Positions 9,111 through 17,094 of a stretch of DNA of 64,000 nucleotides are shown piece by piece. Source of the stretch: Cytobacillus dafuensis (GTDB lineage Bacteria > Bacillota > Bacilli > Bacillales > Cytobacillaceae). The notes below the pieces were generated by a model. That model was not told the DNA's origin. It saw only the letters and a program-made list of their open reading frames with translations, and did no database searches. Position numbers and translations under genes: made by a program. The stretch's first letter is position 1. Every line of letters starts with the position of its first letter. The stretch spans positions 2,832,001 to 2,896,000 of the forward strand of contig NZ_CP042593.1 of NCBI RefSeq assembly GCF_007995155.1, read 5' to 3'.

Positions 9111-9161
9111 AAAAGACCAATTAAAAGAGACAAAATAATTTCCTCTCTTATCAATTGGTCT
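9111..9161 (-). terminator. Terminator of the azole-peptide operon
   Basis: Stem AGACCAATT / AATTGGTCT with an inner AAGAGA/TCTCTT pairing. On the minus strand it is followed by TTTTTATTTG. It lies just past the dehydrogenase stop. Confidence 0.7.
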
Positions 9162-9194
9162 ATCTTAGAATATTTTTTTTCGCTGTTAACTATA

Positions 9195-10763
9195 TTAACT
9201 AAGCAGGGTTCCCCGTAACCATGGCCGATCTCGATAAGGGCCAATCGGGATTTGGATGAGACAGGTTTTTTCTTGTGAATCGAGCTTGTAAATCTCATCA
9301 CATATTTTCGCATCAAATCCGAGGAGTGGGTGTCCCCCCATTCCATTGGATGACGCCGCTATTAGTAATCGCTGTACAAGCATACCCGCTTCCATTTGCT
9401 GAATGCGATATCCTCTATATCCAAATGTCGATTTATAGTAATCTTTATCTCCTACCACATGAATGCAGATTGGTACTTGAGTAATATTTACATTATGGCC
9501 AGTCATCCCGTCAAGCAACTGAAGTCGATGGTCTCCAAGATTTATCTGTCGCAAGGAATGGTCTAAGGGATCATAATAATAAGCACCGTTTGCTACGCCT
9601 TCTATATTATACAAACAGCAGTACAGAGAGACACGGAGCTCTTTTCTAGAATATGCTGCATCTAAATCATTTCGATACGCAAAAGAGGCAGTCGCCTCCT
9701 GTAAAAGAGTGGCTAATTGAGATACACTTACATTTCCCAACACGAAGTCCATGTCTGGTGAAAATCTTTCTCTACAAAAGGATGCCAAATCATACGGAAA
9801 CCTCTTCACACGAGGCAGTGCTATAACATGCCCCTCATAACTTATATTCTCTTTGAAAGGAATATTTCGAAACGATTGCGTTGATTCCAGCATAGACGCT
9901 TCATTCATCTTGGTTAACATCAAACACTTATCGACCTTCTGTGACCGTTCTTTGTGATCATACTGAATGACTGTTAACTCTCGGCCCAATTCTGCGTCAG
10001 TGATCATTCCCTCCCTGTCACTTATGTTAGGTGACCAGTTTGTAGGGTCAGCAGATAGCGGTATAACAGCGTACACACTTTCCTTTTCTTCGGAAAGACC
10101 AAGAAGATGGTTGATAGCCCGATCAAGAAATTGGAAGTACACTCCCGATTCGAAGCCAAATCGCTTCGATACCTCCAGTAACTGTCCAATCTCTACACCA
10201 GCATCCAGTCCTTGCAGTCGGTAGGAAAAATTATTGTATTTATAGTAATTTTTCCAAAACATCGTTGATACAAACACCGTACCAAAACAAGACGATACAT
10301 CACAACCATTTCCAAGAGCTCTGGCGATAAATGAATCGAAATTTCCTTCTCGCAGCAGCACTAAACCATGATGCACCACATCGTAATGATATACCCCTTC
10401 AGGCAAATCCTCCAGCTTCAAATACACGTATAATTCATTTGGATACAACGCCCCTCCAGATGGAACAAACCTTCTAAAAGACTGCATGAGCTCAGGCATA
10501 TTCTCTATCGTATAAACTGACTGGTTAAACTGGGTAAGGCCGAATACATACCATAGAAAATGACCGAACCTGTAAAGGTCAGGTGTCGATGGTGATTCCA
10601 ATCCTTCAAGTGTAAGAGGTACTTCTAGAGATAACGGAATTACCGGCAAATCACGATATATCTTATAAGGTAACGGTGCATCATCCCAATTCACTTCCCA
10701 GTCCGGCGGGCTTAGTTTTTCAACATCAAAATGCAGATTGTACAAAAATGCATCTAGACTCAT
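9195..10763 (-). CDS. SagB-type azoline dehydrogenase (heterocycloanthracin type)
   Basis: Putative FMN-dependent nitroreductase-fold enzyme of 522 aa that would oxidise azolines to thiazoles and oxazoles in the precursor peptide. It contains two SagB-like halves: the first around 85-290 with SGGALYPNELYVYL and GVYHYD, the second around 330-515 with NGAYYYDPLDHSL and GYRGYRIQQMEAGMLVQRLL. Fused tandem halves are usual for Bacillus members; single-domain SagB is about half this length. Last gene of the maturation operon, 22 bases after the cyclodehydratase, with RBS AGGAGG. Catalytic details were not checked. Confidence 0.88.
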   Translation of the reverse strand: MSLDAFLYNLHFDVEKLSPPDWEVNWDDAPLPYKIYRDLPVIPLSLEVPLTLEGLESPSTPDLYRFGHFLWYVFGLTQFNQSVYTIENMPELMQSFRRFVPSGGALYPNELYVYLKLEDLPEGVYHYDVVHHGLVLLREGNFDSFIARALGNGCDVSSCFGTVFVSTMFWKNYYKYNNFSYRLQGLDAGVEIGQLLEVSKRFGFESGVYFQFLDRAINHLLGLSEEKESVYAVIPLSADPTNWSPNISDREGMITDAELGRELTVIQYDHKERSQKVDKCLMLTKMNEASMLESTQSFRNIPFKENISYEGHVIALPRVKRFPYDLASFCRERFSPDMDFVLGNVSVSQLATLLQEATASFAYRNDLDAAYSRKELRVSLYCCLYNIEGVANGAYYYDPLDHSLRQINLGDHRLQLLDGMTGHNVNITQVPICIHVVGDKDYYKSTFGYRGYRIQQMEAGMLVQRLLIAASSNGMGGHPLLGFDAKICDEIYKLDSQEKTCLIQIPIGPYRDRPWLRGTLLS

Positions 10764-10785
10764 CCTCGTTTCCTCCTATTCATGC

Positions 10786-12729
10786 TTATGGAAACGGATG
10801 CGGATGTGGATTGAGTTGTTCAGGAGTTAAAGGTTGTTTGGTATACCCAAGTTCCATTGGTACCCGCAACACCCTCTCCAAACCTGTTACTCGGGTTAAA
10901 TGATGCCCAAAAGTCATCGGCAGCATCCCCGGAATTAACACTTTCACGCAATGTAGTCCGTTTCGTATAGTTTCTGATGTCGTCTGCTCCACCACAATCA
11001 CATCGAGGTTTAATCGGCGAAATGCTTGTAAAATGTCCTTTAGATCATCCGTCAAATCTGTATGTTTTGAATTCCAATTGAATTCCTCATCAAACTGTCG
11101 CAATGGCCGACTATCATCCAGCAAAAACTGTAGGCGCTCCTCAGCTTGCGGCAATCCATACAGCATACCATGATCATCCATCTTTTGGACTTGGAAAGGA
11201 TCTTTCAACATTCGTAAATATTCCTCTTGATTCGCTTCAAAATGATTATCAAGGTTCAACATCATAGCAGCCAACTCGTGGATCGCGCTTTTCGCAGCTC
11301 GTATTGGGTCCAAATGAGCTCCAGCAGCACAGATGATATTTACTCCTTTATTTTTCCTATTTTTTGCTATCGCCATAATGCTTGGAATTCCATTCTCCAT
11401 CGTTGCGTTATAAAAATAAATATCATAGCCAGCCACAACACGTACACGATCTATCATCAGCTGCAATTCGGCGTCTTTTGACGAATAAGGATCTAGGCGC
11501 GGGAGTGGCAGCTGAGCATACCAAGTCAGAAGGAATGAATCACGTTCCACTACTTCTAAAATCCCATAGAAAATGGCCTCCTCCAAGCTTCCTCCTAAAG
11601 CACATCCGTTAGAAGTTTCATAGACAAAGCCTTGACCGCAGCCCAAGCTGTAATATGCAAGCAACTCTGGTACTAAAATCGGTCGCTCTTGTAAAAATGA
11701 ATAGCCCCACACCCAATCAATCTTTTTTTCTGGATTAAACTTCTCGAAAGGAAAATCAAGACGAGCATATTGTTCATTTGCGTGTACACCTACATCTAAC
11801 GGATTAAGGGCATGATCCTCCAGATTGCTGTAACTGTCATGGATCATAGTTCGCTTTCCACGTGGTAACAAACCACAATATCTTTCCAACCCCTCCATGA
11901 TGCCCGTTAACTCACTTACAGCATAGGAATGCGTTCTGCCTCCTACGCCCTCGTCCCCAGATAAAAGAGGAAGATTGACACCTACGTCTGCAAACGTAGT
12001 CGCAAGGTCAAGCATTTTACCATTTAAAAAGCCGGTTCGATGATCCAGATAGTCTTTGATTAGAACCTTTTTCAGATCATCGATTGAACGGCAGCGGAAG
12101 CTATCAGCATTGATTTTTGGACTAGGCTGCAACGAAATTCGGGCCGAGGCCGCTGAATCGTCAGGTAACTGGCCACAAACAGGGCATAGCTGGTCGGGCA
12201 GAAAGAAATGCCATGAACTATTCAATGTTTTCAAATTGATTAAAAATACTTGACCTTGCGATCGAGCCTGTTCACCTTTTAATATCCTCTGTACCTCAGA
12301 TTCAAGCAAATGGGCGATCTGCAAAAGTCCTATTCGCGAAGCCCAAGGATCAGGTGAACGATCTTCACTTTCCGCAAGAATCTGCTCTATCTCCCACATC
12401 TCTTTACGGTCTCTTCCTGCCATGAGTCTGCGCATGTTAGCACACGAAGAACACCCTGGCTTCCTTGAGTGAACCAATGGTCCGACGACTCCTTCGCCAA
12501 ATGAAACGAAACCTCTAAGCCAAGGGATATCGGTTTGTCGCAGCACCTCTTCTGCCTTTTGATGAATAGAGGGATGCCAAGCATCGTGCAATACGAGAAC
12601 TAAATTAGCCTCATCCGGTATACCTGCCTCGAAATCGGTATGACAAACTACCTTGTATTGAGTGGACAATGCTTGTGATACGTGGTCCGCCAACACTCCT
12701 TCTCCGATAACTGCCACGACATCGCTCAA
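10786..12729 (-). CDS. Fused TOMM cyclodehydratase (E1-like plus YcaO)
   Basis: Enzyme of 647 aa expected to turn Cys/Ser of the precursor core into azolines using ATP. The N-terminal part (1-200) is E1-like with zinc-type pairs CSSC and CPVC. The C-terminal part (about 210-647) is YcaO, with ATP/Mg-binding segments HSYAVSELTGIMEGLERYCG and ALGGSLEEAIFYGILEVVERDSF. It ends in the proline-rich tail NPHPHPFP, the PxPxP terminus of azoline-forming YcaO proteins. The start overlaps the upstream gene stop by four bases (ATGA), implying translational coupling. Firm assignment. Confidence 0.93.
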   Translation of the reverse strand: MSDVVAVIGEGVLADHVSQALSTQYKVVCHTDFEAGIPDEANLVLVLHDAWHPSIHQKAEEVLRQTDIPWLRGFVSFGEGVVGPLVHSRKPGCSSCANMRRLMAGRDRKEMWEIEQILAESEDRSPDPWASRIGLLQIAHLLESEVQRILKGEQARSQGQVFLINLKTLNSSWHFFLPDQLCPVCGQLPDDSAASARISLQPSPKINADSFRCRSIDDLKKVLIKDYLDHRTGFLNGKMLDLATTFADVGVNLPLLSGDEGVGGRTHSYAVSELTGIMEGLERYCGLLPRGKRTMIHDSYSNLEDHALNPLDVGVHANEQYARLDFPFEKFNPEKKIDWVWGYSFLQERPILVPELLAYYSLGCGQGFVYETSNGCALGGSLEEAIFYGILEVVERDSFLLTWYAQLPLPRLDPYSSKDAELQLMIDRVRVVAGYDIYFYNATMENGIPSIMAIAKNRKNKGVNIICAAGAHLDPIRAAKSAIHELAAMMLNLDNHFEANQEEYLRMLKDPFQVQKMDDHGMLYGLPQAEERLQFLLDDSRPLRQFDEEFNWNSKHTDLTDDLKDILQAFRRLNLDVIVVEQTTSETIRNGLHCVKVLIPGMLPMTFGHHLTRVTGLERVLRVPMELGYTKQPLTPEQLNPHPHPFP

Positions 12730-14690
12730 GAAGATTCCTCCTTTCGCAACAATACACCATACACTCTTGCCAGACCCTCTTGCAAAAATGGTTCTACCGC
12801 TAGTTCAATGACTGAGAGACGCTTGTGATTCTGTTCCAAGGTCTGCAAAGCGTATTTCAAGACCTCTGGTTGTGCAATATCTTCACATGCAGGAATAATG
12901 ATGTTTTGTGGTGCCTTTTCTTCAAGAAGAATGGACGAAGCTTCCACTTGTTGCATCGTGTTCGAATTCACTTTATTTTGGGCATCCATTAATGCTTGCT
13001 GCAGTGCATTTCTTAATGCCAAAGTGATATTCAAACCCGTATTTCTATGCCAGTCATCATTCGTGCCAATCCATACAACAGGGAAGCCATCCACTTCCTC
13101 TCCAAGGCCAATTACTGGTTCTCCTTGCAATGTCGTCAATGCTTGTAAATAATAACGACATCGCTCATCTCCTATCTCACTCAAAAGCACCCGAGAGATT
13201 AAATATTTTTGATCAAATAATTGTTTGTTCAATTCCTCTTCTAAACATCTTTGTAATCCGCGTGCTACACATTCCGCAATCGTTTCACCCGCTCCAACAC
13301 CGACATATTCCTTTTCATCACTAAAACTACCATTTACTTCCTGTTGTGGAGATTGAGTCGTATCGAGCAGATTGGCGATTCGCGATACATACGCTTCTAA
13401 TCCGGCTAGCCCTGATTCCCTCCGTGCCTCTTCATGAGTCAATCCTGCACTAATAATCTCTGGTAAGAGCTCAGCCGGCCCTTCAGATAACAAATCGACT
13501 GCTTGAACACGACACTGTGCCAACGGTAACTGACTTAGATCCCCTTCTTCCCAAATATGAAAGATTCCTGATTCAGCAGATGTCAAATGGCTAAGGATAA
13601 GGAATAATACACTTTCTTCACTTTTACGTTTGCTATTTTCAATTTGCAAATCCAAATCTTGAACCCACTCCGCAGACACATTTCCATCCACCATAGGATG
13701 AGGAATGAACGAATGCCAGTTTCCTTCCAAAGTATCCAGATCAAGCAGGAAAAATTGATATTCCTGTTCCGATTTCTCTTCTCTTGTAATCTCTTTAAAT
13801 AATTCAAACACAATCACATTGGCCAACATTGCTCCTGCTGTAGATGAGTAAGCAGTGAACTCCTCGTCTTTGGAAAGCGCTGATTGGTGTATTCGGCGCC
13901 ACGCAGACTCCCAACATCCCTTTGATTCTGGATTCACTAAAGGACCTGCAAGTCCCACCTGCTGTAAGCTTATTGCTGGTATAAACATCTTACCCTCTTC
14001 CCTACAAATCGCATGAAGAGACCTTAGTTCTTCGATATCATCATCCTGGGACACGTACATAATTGAATCATATCCCTGCACAATTTCACGCCATGAATCC
14101 TTCCCTTCTTTCTGTAGGAAGACCTCCTCTATAGCAACCTCGGAATCTGTAAGTCGTGCATGTGAAACGATTTCCATCATACGTCGTCTATTGGTTTGAT
14201 TAGAATCCTTGATTAGGAAATGAAACTTAGGCAACCCTGATTCGATTAATGCAGAAACCAACGAAACAAGAAAAGGCCCAGAACCAACTGCCAATACTTT
14301 TGTCTGTCGATAAGTTTGAAAACGGTACGCACCCGAATCACCAAAATTGTTTAAAAATTCAATTTGAGAGGCATACTTCTTAAGTATTTGATCCGACAAT
14401 TGATGTGAACGATCGTTACTAATATCTTGGACAAAACCGTTTTTATAAAGAACTTCTGCAATTTCATTGACCCTATTCTGGTATTGATTCGGCAGTCCAC
14501 CGGTTAAATCTCCTATCGTGTATTCCCCATTGAACATAGGCATCAGCTTTTCAACCCACTGATCGATCGTACTGCCTTCCATACGAAACGAACATAAGTT
14601 GTTCCGAAAATATACGCCATTATTTGAATCTGGGAAAAAAAACGTGTCCCTTTTCACTTTAAGACGCATAGAAGGGGTTATCTTTGTCAT
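12726..14690 (-). CDS. Putative thiazole-containing bacteriocin maturation protein (ThiF-like)
   Basis: Protein of 654 aa, first gene of the maturation operon. The N-terminal 90 residues resemble a PqqD-like peptide-recognition fold. Residues about 125-320 form an E1/ThiF-like Rossmann domain starting TKVLAVGSGPFLVSL. The C-terminal half has no obvious domain by eye. Proteins of this architecture accompany heterocycloanthracin-type precursors and probably bind the leader and present it to the cyclodehydratase (family knowledge plus inference). It overlaps the next gene by four bases. A hairpin element and the precursor terminator lie upstream. Confidence 0.87.
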   Translation of the reverse strand: MTKITPSMRLKVKRDTFFFPDSNNGVYFRNNLCSFRMEGSTIDQWVEKLMPMFNGEYTIGDLTGGLPNQYQNRVNEIAEVLYKNGFVQDISNDRSHQLSDQILKKYASQIEFLNNFGDSGAYRFQTYRQTKVLAVGSGPFLVSLVSALIESGLPKFHFLIKDSNQTNRRRMMEIVSHARLTDSEVAIEEVFLQKEGKDSWREIVQGYDSIMYVSQDDDIEELRSLHAICREEGKMFIPAISLQQVGLAGPLVNPESKGCWESAWRRIHQSALSKDEEFTAYSSTAGAMLANVIVFELFKEITREEKSEQEYQFFLLDLDTLEGNWHSFIPHPMVDGNVSAEWVQDLDLQIENSKRKSEESVLFLILSHLTSAESGIFHIWEEGDLSQLPLAQCRVQAVDLLSEGPAELLPEIISAGLTHEEARRESGLAGLEAYVSRIANLLDTTQSPQQEVNGSFSDEKEYVGVGAGETIAECVARGLQRCLEEELNKQLFDQKYLISRVLLSEIGDERCRYYLQALTTLQGEPVIGLGEEVDGFPVVWIGTNDDWHRNTGLNITLALRNALQQALMDAQNKVNSNTMQQVEASSILLEEKAPQNIIIPACEDIAQPEVLKYALQTLEQNHKRLSVIELAVEPFLQEGLARVYGVLLRKEESS

Positions 14691-14746
14691 TCCGCTCCTC
14701 CTTACCCGTGAGCTGTACTCAATTCTGCATCATTATTTTCACTCTT

Positions 14747-14855
14747 ATCCTATGTAGGGAAATTTGTCTCATATGTCTATTCTTATTGGTAAATATTTTA
14801 TTGATAACTCACATTTCTTTAGTACGTTAATAAACTTAAACTTTCTTATTATCTT
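14747..14855 (-). repeat. Dispersed hairpin element, copy C (diverged)
   Basis: On the minus strand it contains AATAAGAAAGTTTAAG, TTTATTAACGTACTAAAG and downstream blocks resembling the two tandem elements at 36355-36680. The terminal hairpin of those copies is missing here. It lies between the precursor terminator and the maturation genes. Confidence 0.55.
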
Positions 14856-14897
14856 AAAAAGCCCCCTGCAATCGTTCTTGCAGGGGTACAGCTTTTT
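14856..14897 (-). terminator. Terminator between precursor and maturation genes
   Basis: Hairpin AAAAAG..CCCCTGCAA / TTGCAGGGG....GCTTTTT directly after the precursor gene. Partial read-through here would give much more precursor than enzyme message, a common arrangement in RiPP operons. Confidence 0.85.
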
Positions 14898-14915
14898 CTT
14901 AGAAAACTAGAACAA

Positions 14916-15320
14916 TCAACCTTCGGATCGGAAACAACGACCACAACGACCACCGCAGCGGAAACCGCACCTTCCAAAGCAACTTCCAAAGCCAAAGCAA
15001 CTTCCAAAACCAAATCCAAAACAACTTCCAAAACCAACACAACTTCCAAAACCAACACAACTTCCAAAGCCAAAGCAACTTCCAAAGCCAAAGCAACTAC
15101 CAAAACCAAAGCAACTTGCAAAACCTAAGCCTAAACCTAAGCCTAAGCCAAAGCACCTTCCAAATCCTCCGCACCTTCCAAATCCTCCGCACCTTCCAAA
15201 TCCTCCAAAGCACCTTCTCTCAGAATCATCATAGTACTGACTTTGATCCCAAGGAACTGCATCATACGCTTGGAAATCTCCAAGATTCAGGCCTTGAAGT
15301 TCTCTTTGAAAATCATACAT
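14916..15320 (-). CDS. Heterocycloanthracin/sonorensin-type precursor peptide
   Basis: Precursor of 134 aa. The leader (about 1-35) reads [17 protein letters not shown] then an acidic [16 protein letters not shown], the expected family leader. The core holds 16 cysteines. It starts with CGGFGR repeats, then a GLGLGLGLG stretch, then a run of CFGFGS or CVGFGS hexads, and ends [13 protein letters not shown]. Eight Ser-Cys or Ala-Ser-Cys steps could give oxazole-thiazole pairs. ATG at 15320 sits eight bases after GGAGG; two earlier in-frame ATGs are too close to or upstream of it. The hexads are 18-bp DNA repeats, so the locus should vary in length. Confidence 0.92.
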   Translation of the reverse strand: MYDFQRELQGLNLGDFQAYDAVPWDQSQYYDDSERRCFGGFGRCGGFGRCGGFGRCFGLGLGLGLGFASCFGFGSCFGFGSCFGFGSCVGFGSCVGFGSCFGFGFGSCFGFGSCFGRCGFRCGGRCGRCFRSEG

Positions 15321-15505
15321 TTGCATAGCCTCCATCATTATTTTTTTTCAAGATGTCTAGCAACATGAGAGAATCACAGAATAGCTATATTTTATAGGCG
15401 AAGCCACATGTACCTCTCCCCAACAAAATATGAACACTGATTGGGTATTGTTACTGAAGTGAATGCCTATTTTTATTGTTCTAAGGCCCATTTTGAAAAT
15501 AAAAA

Positions 15506-15539
15506 TATCCCCGTCTCATTAAAACGGGGATACTTTTTT
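15506..15539 (-). terminator. Terminator of the M14 peptidase gene
   Basis: Stem TATCCCCGT / ACGGGGATA with A/T runs on both sides, placed just past the peptidase stop and upstream of the precursor promoter region. Confidence 0.85.
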
Positions 15540-15546
15540 TAATCTA

Positions 15547-16611
15547 TTATTCGTCGGATTCTTCGCTTTGTCTATTATTCTGTGTAGGAAGAGTATCCCA
15601 GAAGCTTGTATCTGCTGTATCGATAGAACCATCAGAAATCGCTCTTACAGTTGCATCTAGAGTGGTGATCGTTTGCTTAATTAAATAACCGTTACTCTTT
15701 TGTCCAATAGCATATGATTTGATATAGTGATCAGACATGCCGCGCATTTCAAATAGGAGTGTTGAAATATCATAACTTACAGCGATTCCATTTCGGCCAA
15801 TATTATTTCCTGATCCTCCATCATATTTCCCAAGATGTCCCCAACCAGTTGGTTCTATCGAATTATAAACAACAGAACCAAGTTTTTTAGAGCCTTCTAA
15901 TACTTCCGGCTTAACATTAGAGCTTGTTGGGTACAGAATTGAACCAGAGACAAGCTCTCCTTCTGTCTCGCTTAAAGTTCCTTGATGGTGAAGATCAATC
16001 AAGTAATCAATATCATATTTTTGTAAAACATTTTCATGCAATGCCTTTGCTTCAGGCTGCATTTTACTCGTTGGCTTATCATGTTCGCGGTTTAAATCTA
16101 CATAATTAGCATTATAGCGAGTAAGATGGCGATCCCCGTCAGCTAAGTAATCATCAAGTGAGAAATCAACATCCCCCATTGCTCCGTCTGCATTTAGCAT
16201 TGGTATAATGAGAACGTTTACATTATCAAGAACACCTTTCATTTTTCCTGTTCCTAAATGTTTGATAAATTCAAGTGCACCTTCAGTCGTAAGCTGCTCA
16301 TTTCCATGCTGCTGTGTTAAAAAAAGAATAGTCGGATTGCTAGGATTAGACATATACTTGGCCATATAAATATCGCGGCCTTTTACTGTTTGACCGATAA
16401 CTTCTAGCTCCATAGCTGCTTGTTTAGCATCTTGTGTTTTGAGATAGTCTACAAGACTCTCATATGTATGCAGGATTGAAGTTTGGATAGCTCCATTTCC
16501 AGCACTCGGACCGTTTCCAACTGCACTTGCAGGAATCGAAACAGTTGTAACAGCTCCCAACGCCATTAAACTAGATAAAGAAACAGATAAAACCTTCTTT
16601 TTTAACCCCAT
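15547..16611 (-). CDS. Secreted M14-family zinc carboxypeptidase
   Basis: Exported metallopeptidase of 354 aa. A signal peptide covers about 1-30 and ends with an ASA-type cleavage site. Zinc ligands are QQHGNE (His, Glu) and the His of LIDLHHQG; NREHDKP fits the substrate-binding Arg region; LLFEMRG supplies the catalytic Glu. The C-terminus is acidic and short. It likely trims C-terminal residues from peptides outside the cell. It has its own terminator. It lies immediately upstream of the azole-peptide precursor on the same strand; no functional link is shown. Confidence 0.88.
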   Translation of the reverse strand: MGLKKKVLSVSLSSLMALGAVTTVSIPASAVGNGPSAGNGAIQTSILHTYESLVDYLKTQDAKQAAMELEVIGQTVKGRDIYMAKYMSNPSNPTILFLTQQHGNEQLTTEGALEFIKHLGTGKMKGVLDNVNVLIIPMLNADGAMGDVDFSLDDYLADGDRHLTRYNANYVDLNREHDKPTSKMQPEAKALHENVLQKYDIDYLIDLHHQGTLSETEGELVSGSILYPTSSNVKPEVLEGSKKLGSVVYNSIEPTGWGHLGKYDGGSGNNIGRNGIAVSYDISTLLFEMRGMSDHYIKSYAIGQKSNGYLIKQTITTLDATVRAISDGSIDTADTSFWDTLPTQNNRQSEESDE

Positions 16612-17094
16612 TTATTCATTCCTCCATTTTTGTATGTATTCATTTATAATTGTACTTTTTGAAATAAATTGTGTTAATAGAATCACATACCTAATCATTA
16701 GACAAATTTCGCCTCTCGAAAAAAGTCAATTAGCGTATGTTTTAGGAAAATTTTAATAAGTATTTAGTTAGTAAGTCATGAAATAGCATGAAAATTCAAT
16801 CAGTATTATTCCAAATGGTCTGAATAAAGATCTATTTTATTTACATTAATTATTCTGTCACTGAAAATCTACGCTAAAAAAAGGAGGATTTTCTTAGTTT
16901 ATTTGTCGAATAAAAAAGAATATTATGTTTTTATAGTAGAATAGAAGCATAAATTTCATGGTCTATTAAAATTTCATGATGATTTTTAATCGCTTTTTAT
17001 TTATACTATAAAAAAATTCATAATCATAAGAATTCCTAACAAACTTAATCAACAATTTGCAAATGATTAATCTTACCAAAAAGGAGTTTCTATT
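16612..17094. other. AT-rich divergent intergenic region
   Basis: Spacer between two divergent genes. It must hold promoters for both, but I see no box convincing enough to mark and no RNA structure. Confidence 0.5.

Noticed and set aside
14849..15121. Repetitive Val/Leu/Ala and Trp/Leu/Lys-rich minus-strand ORFs
   Set aside because: Out-of-frame readings of the precursor's 18-bp repeats.
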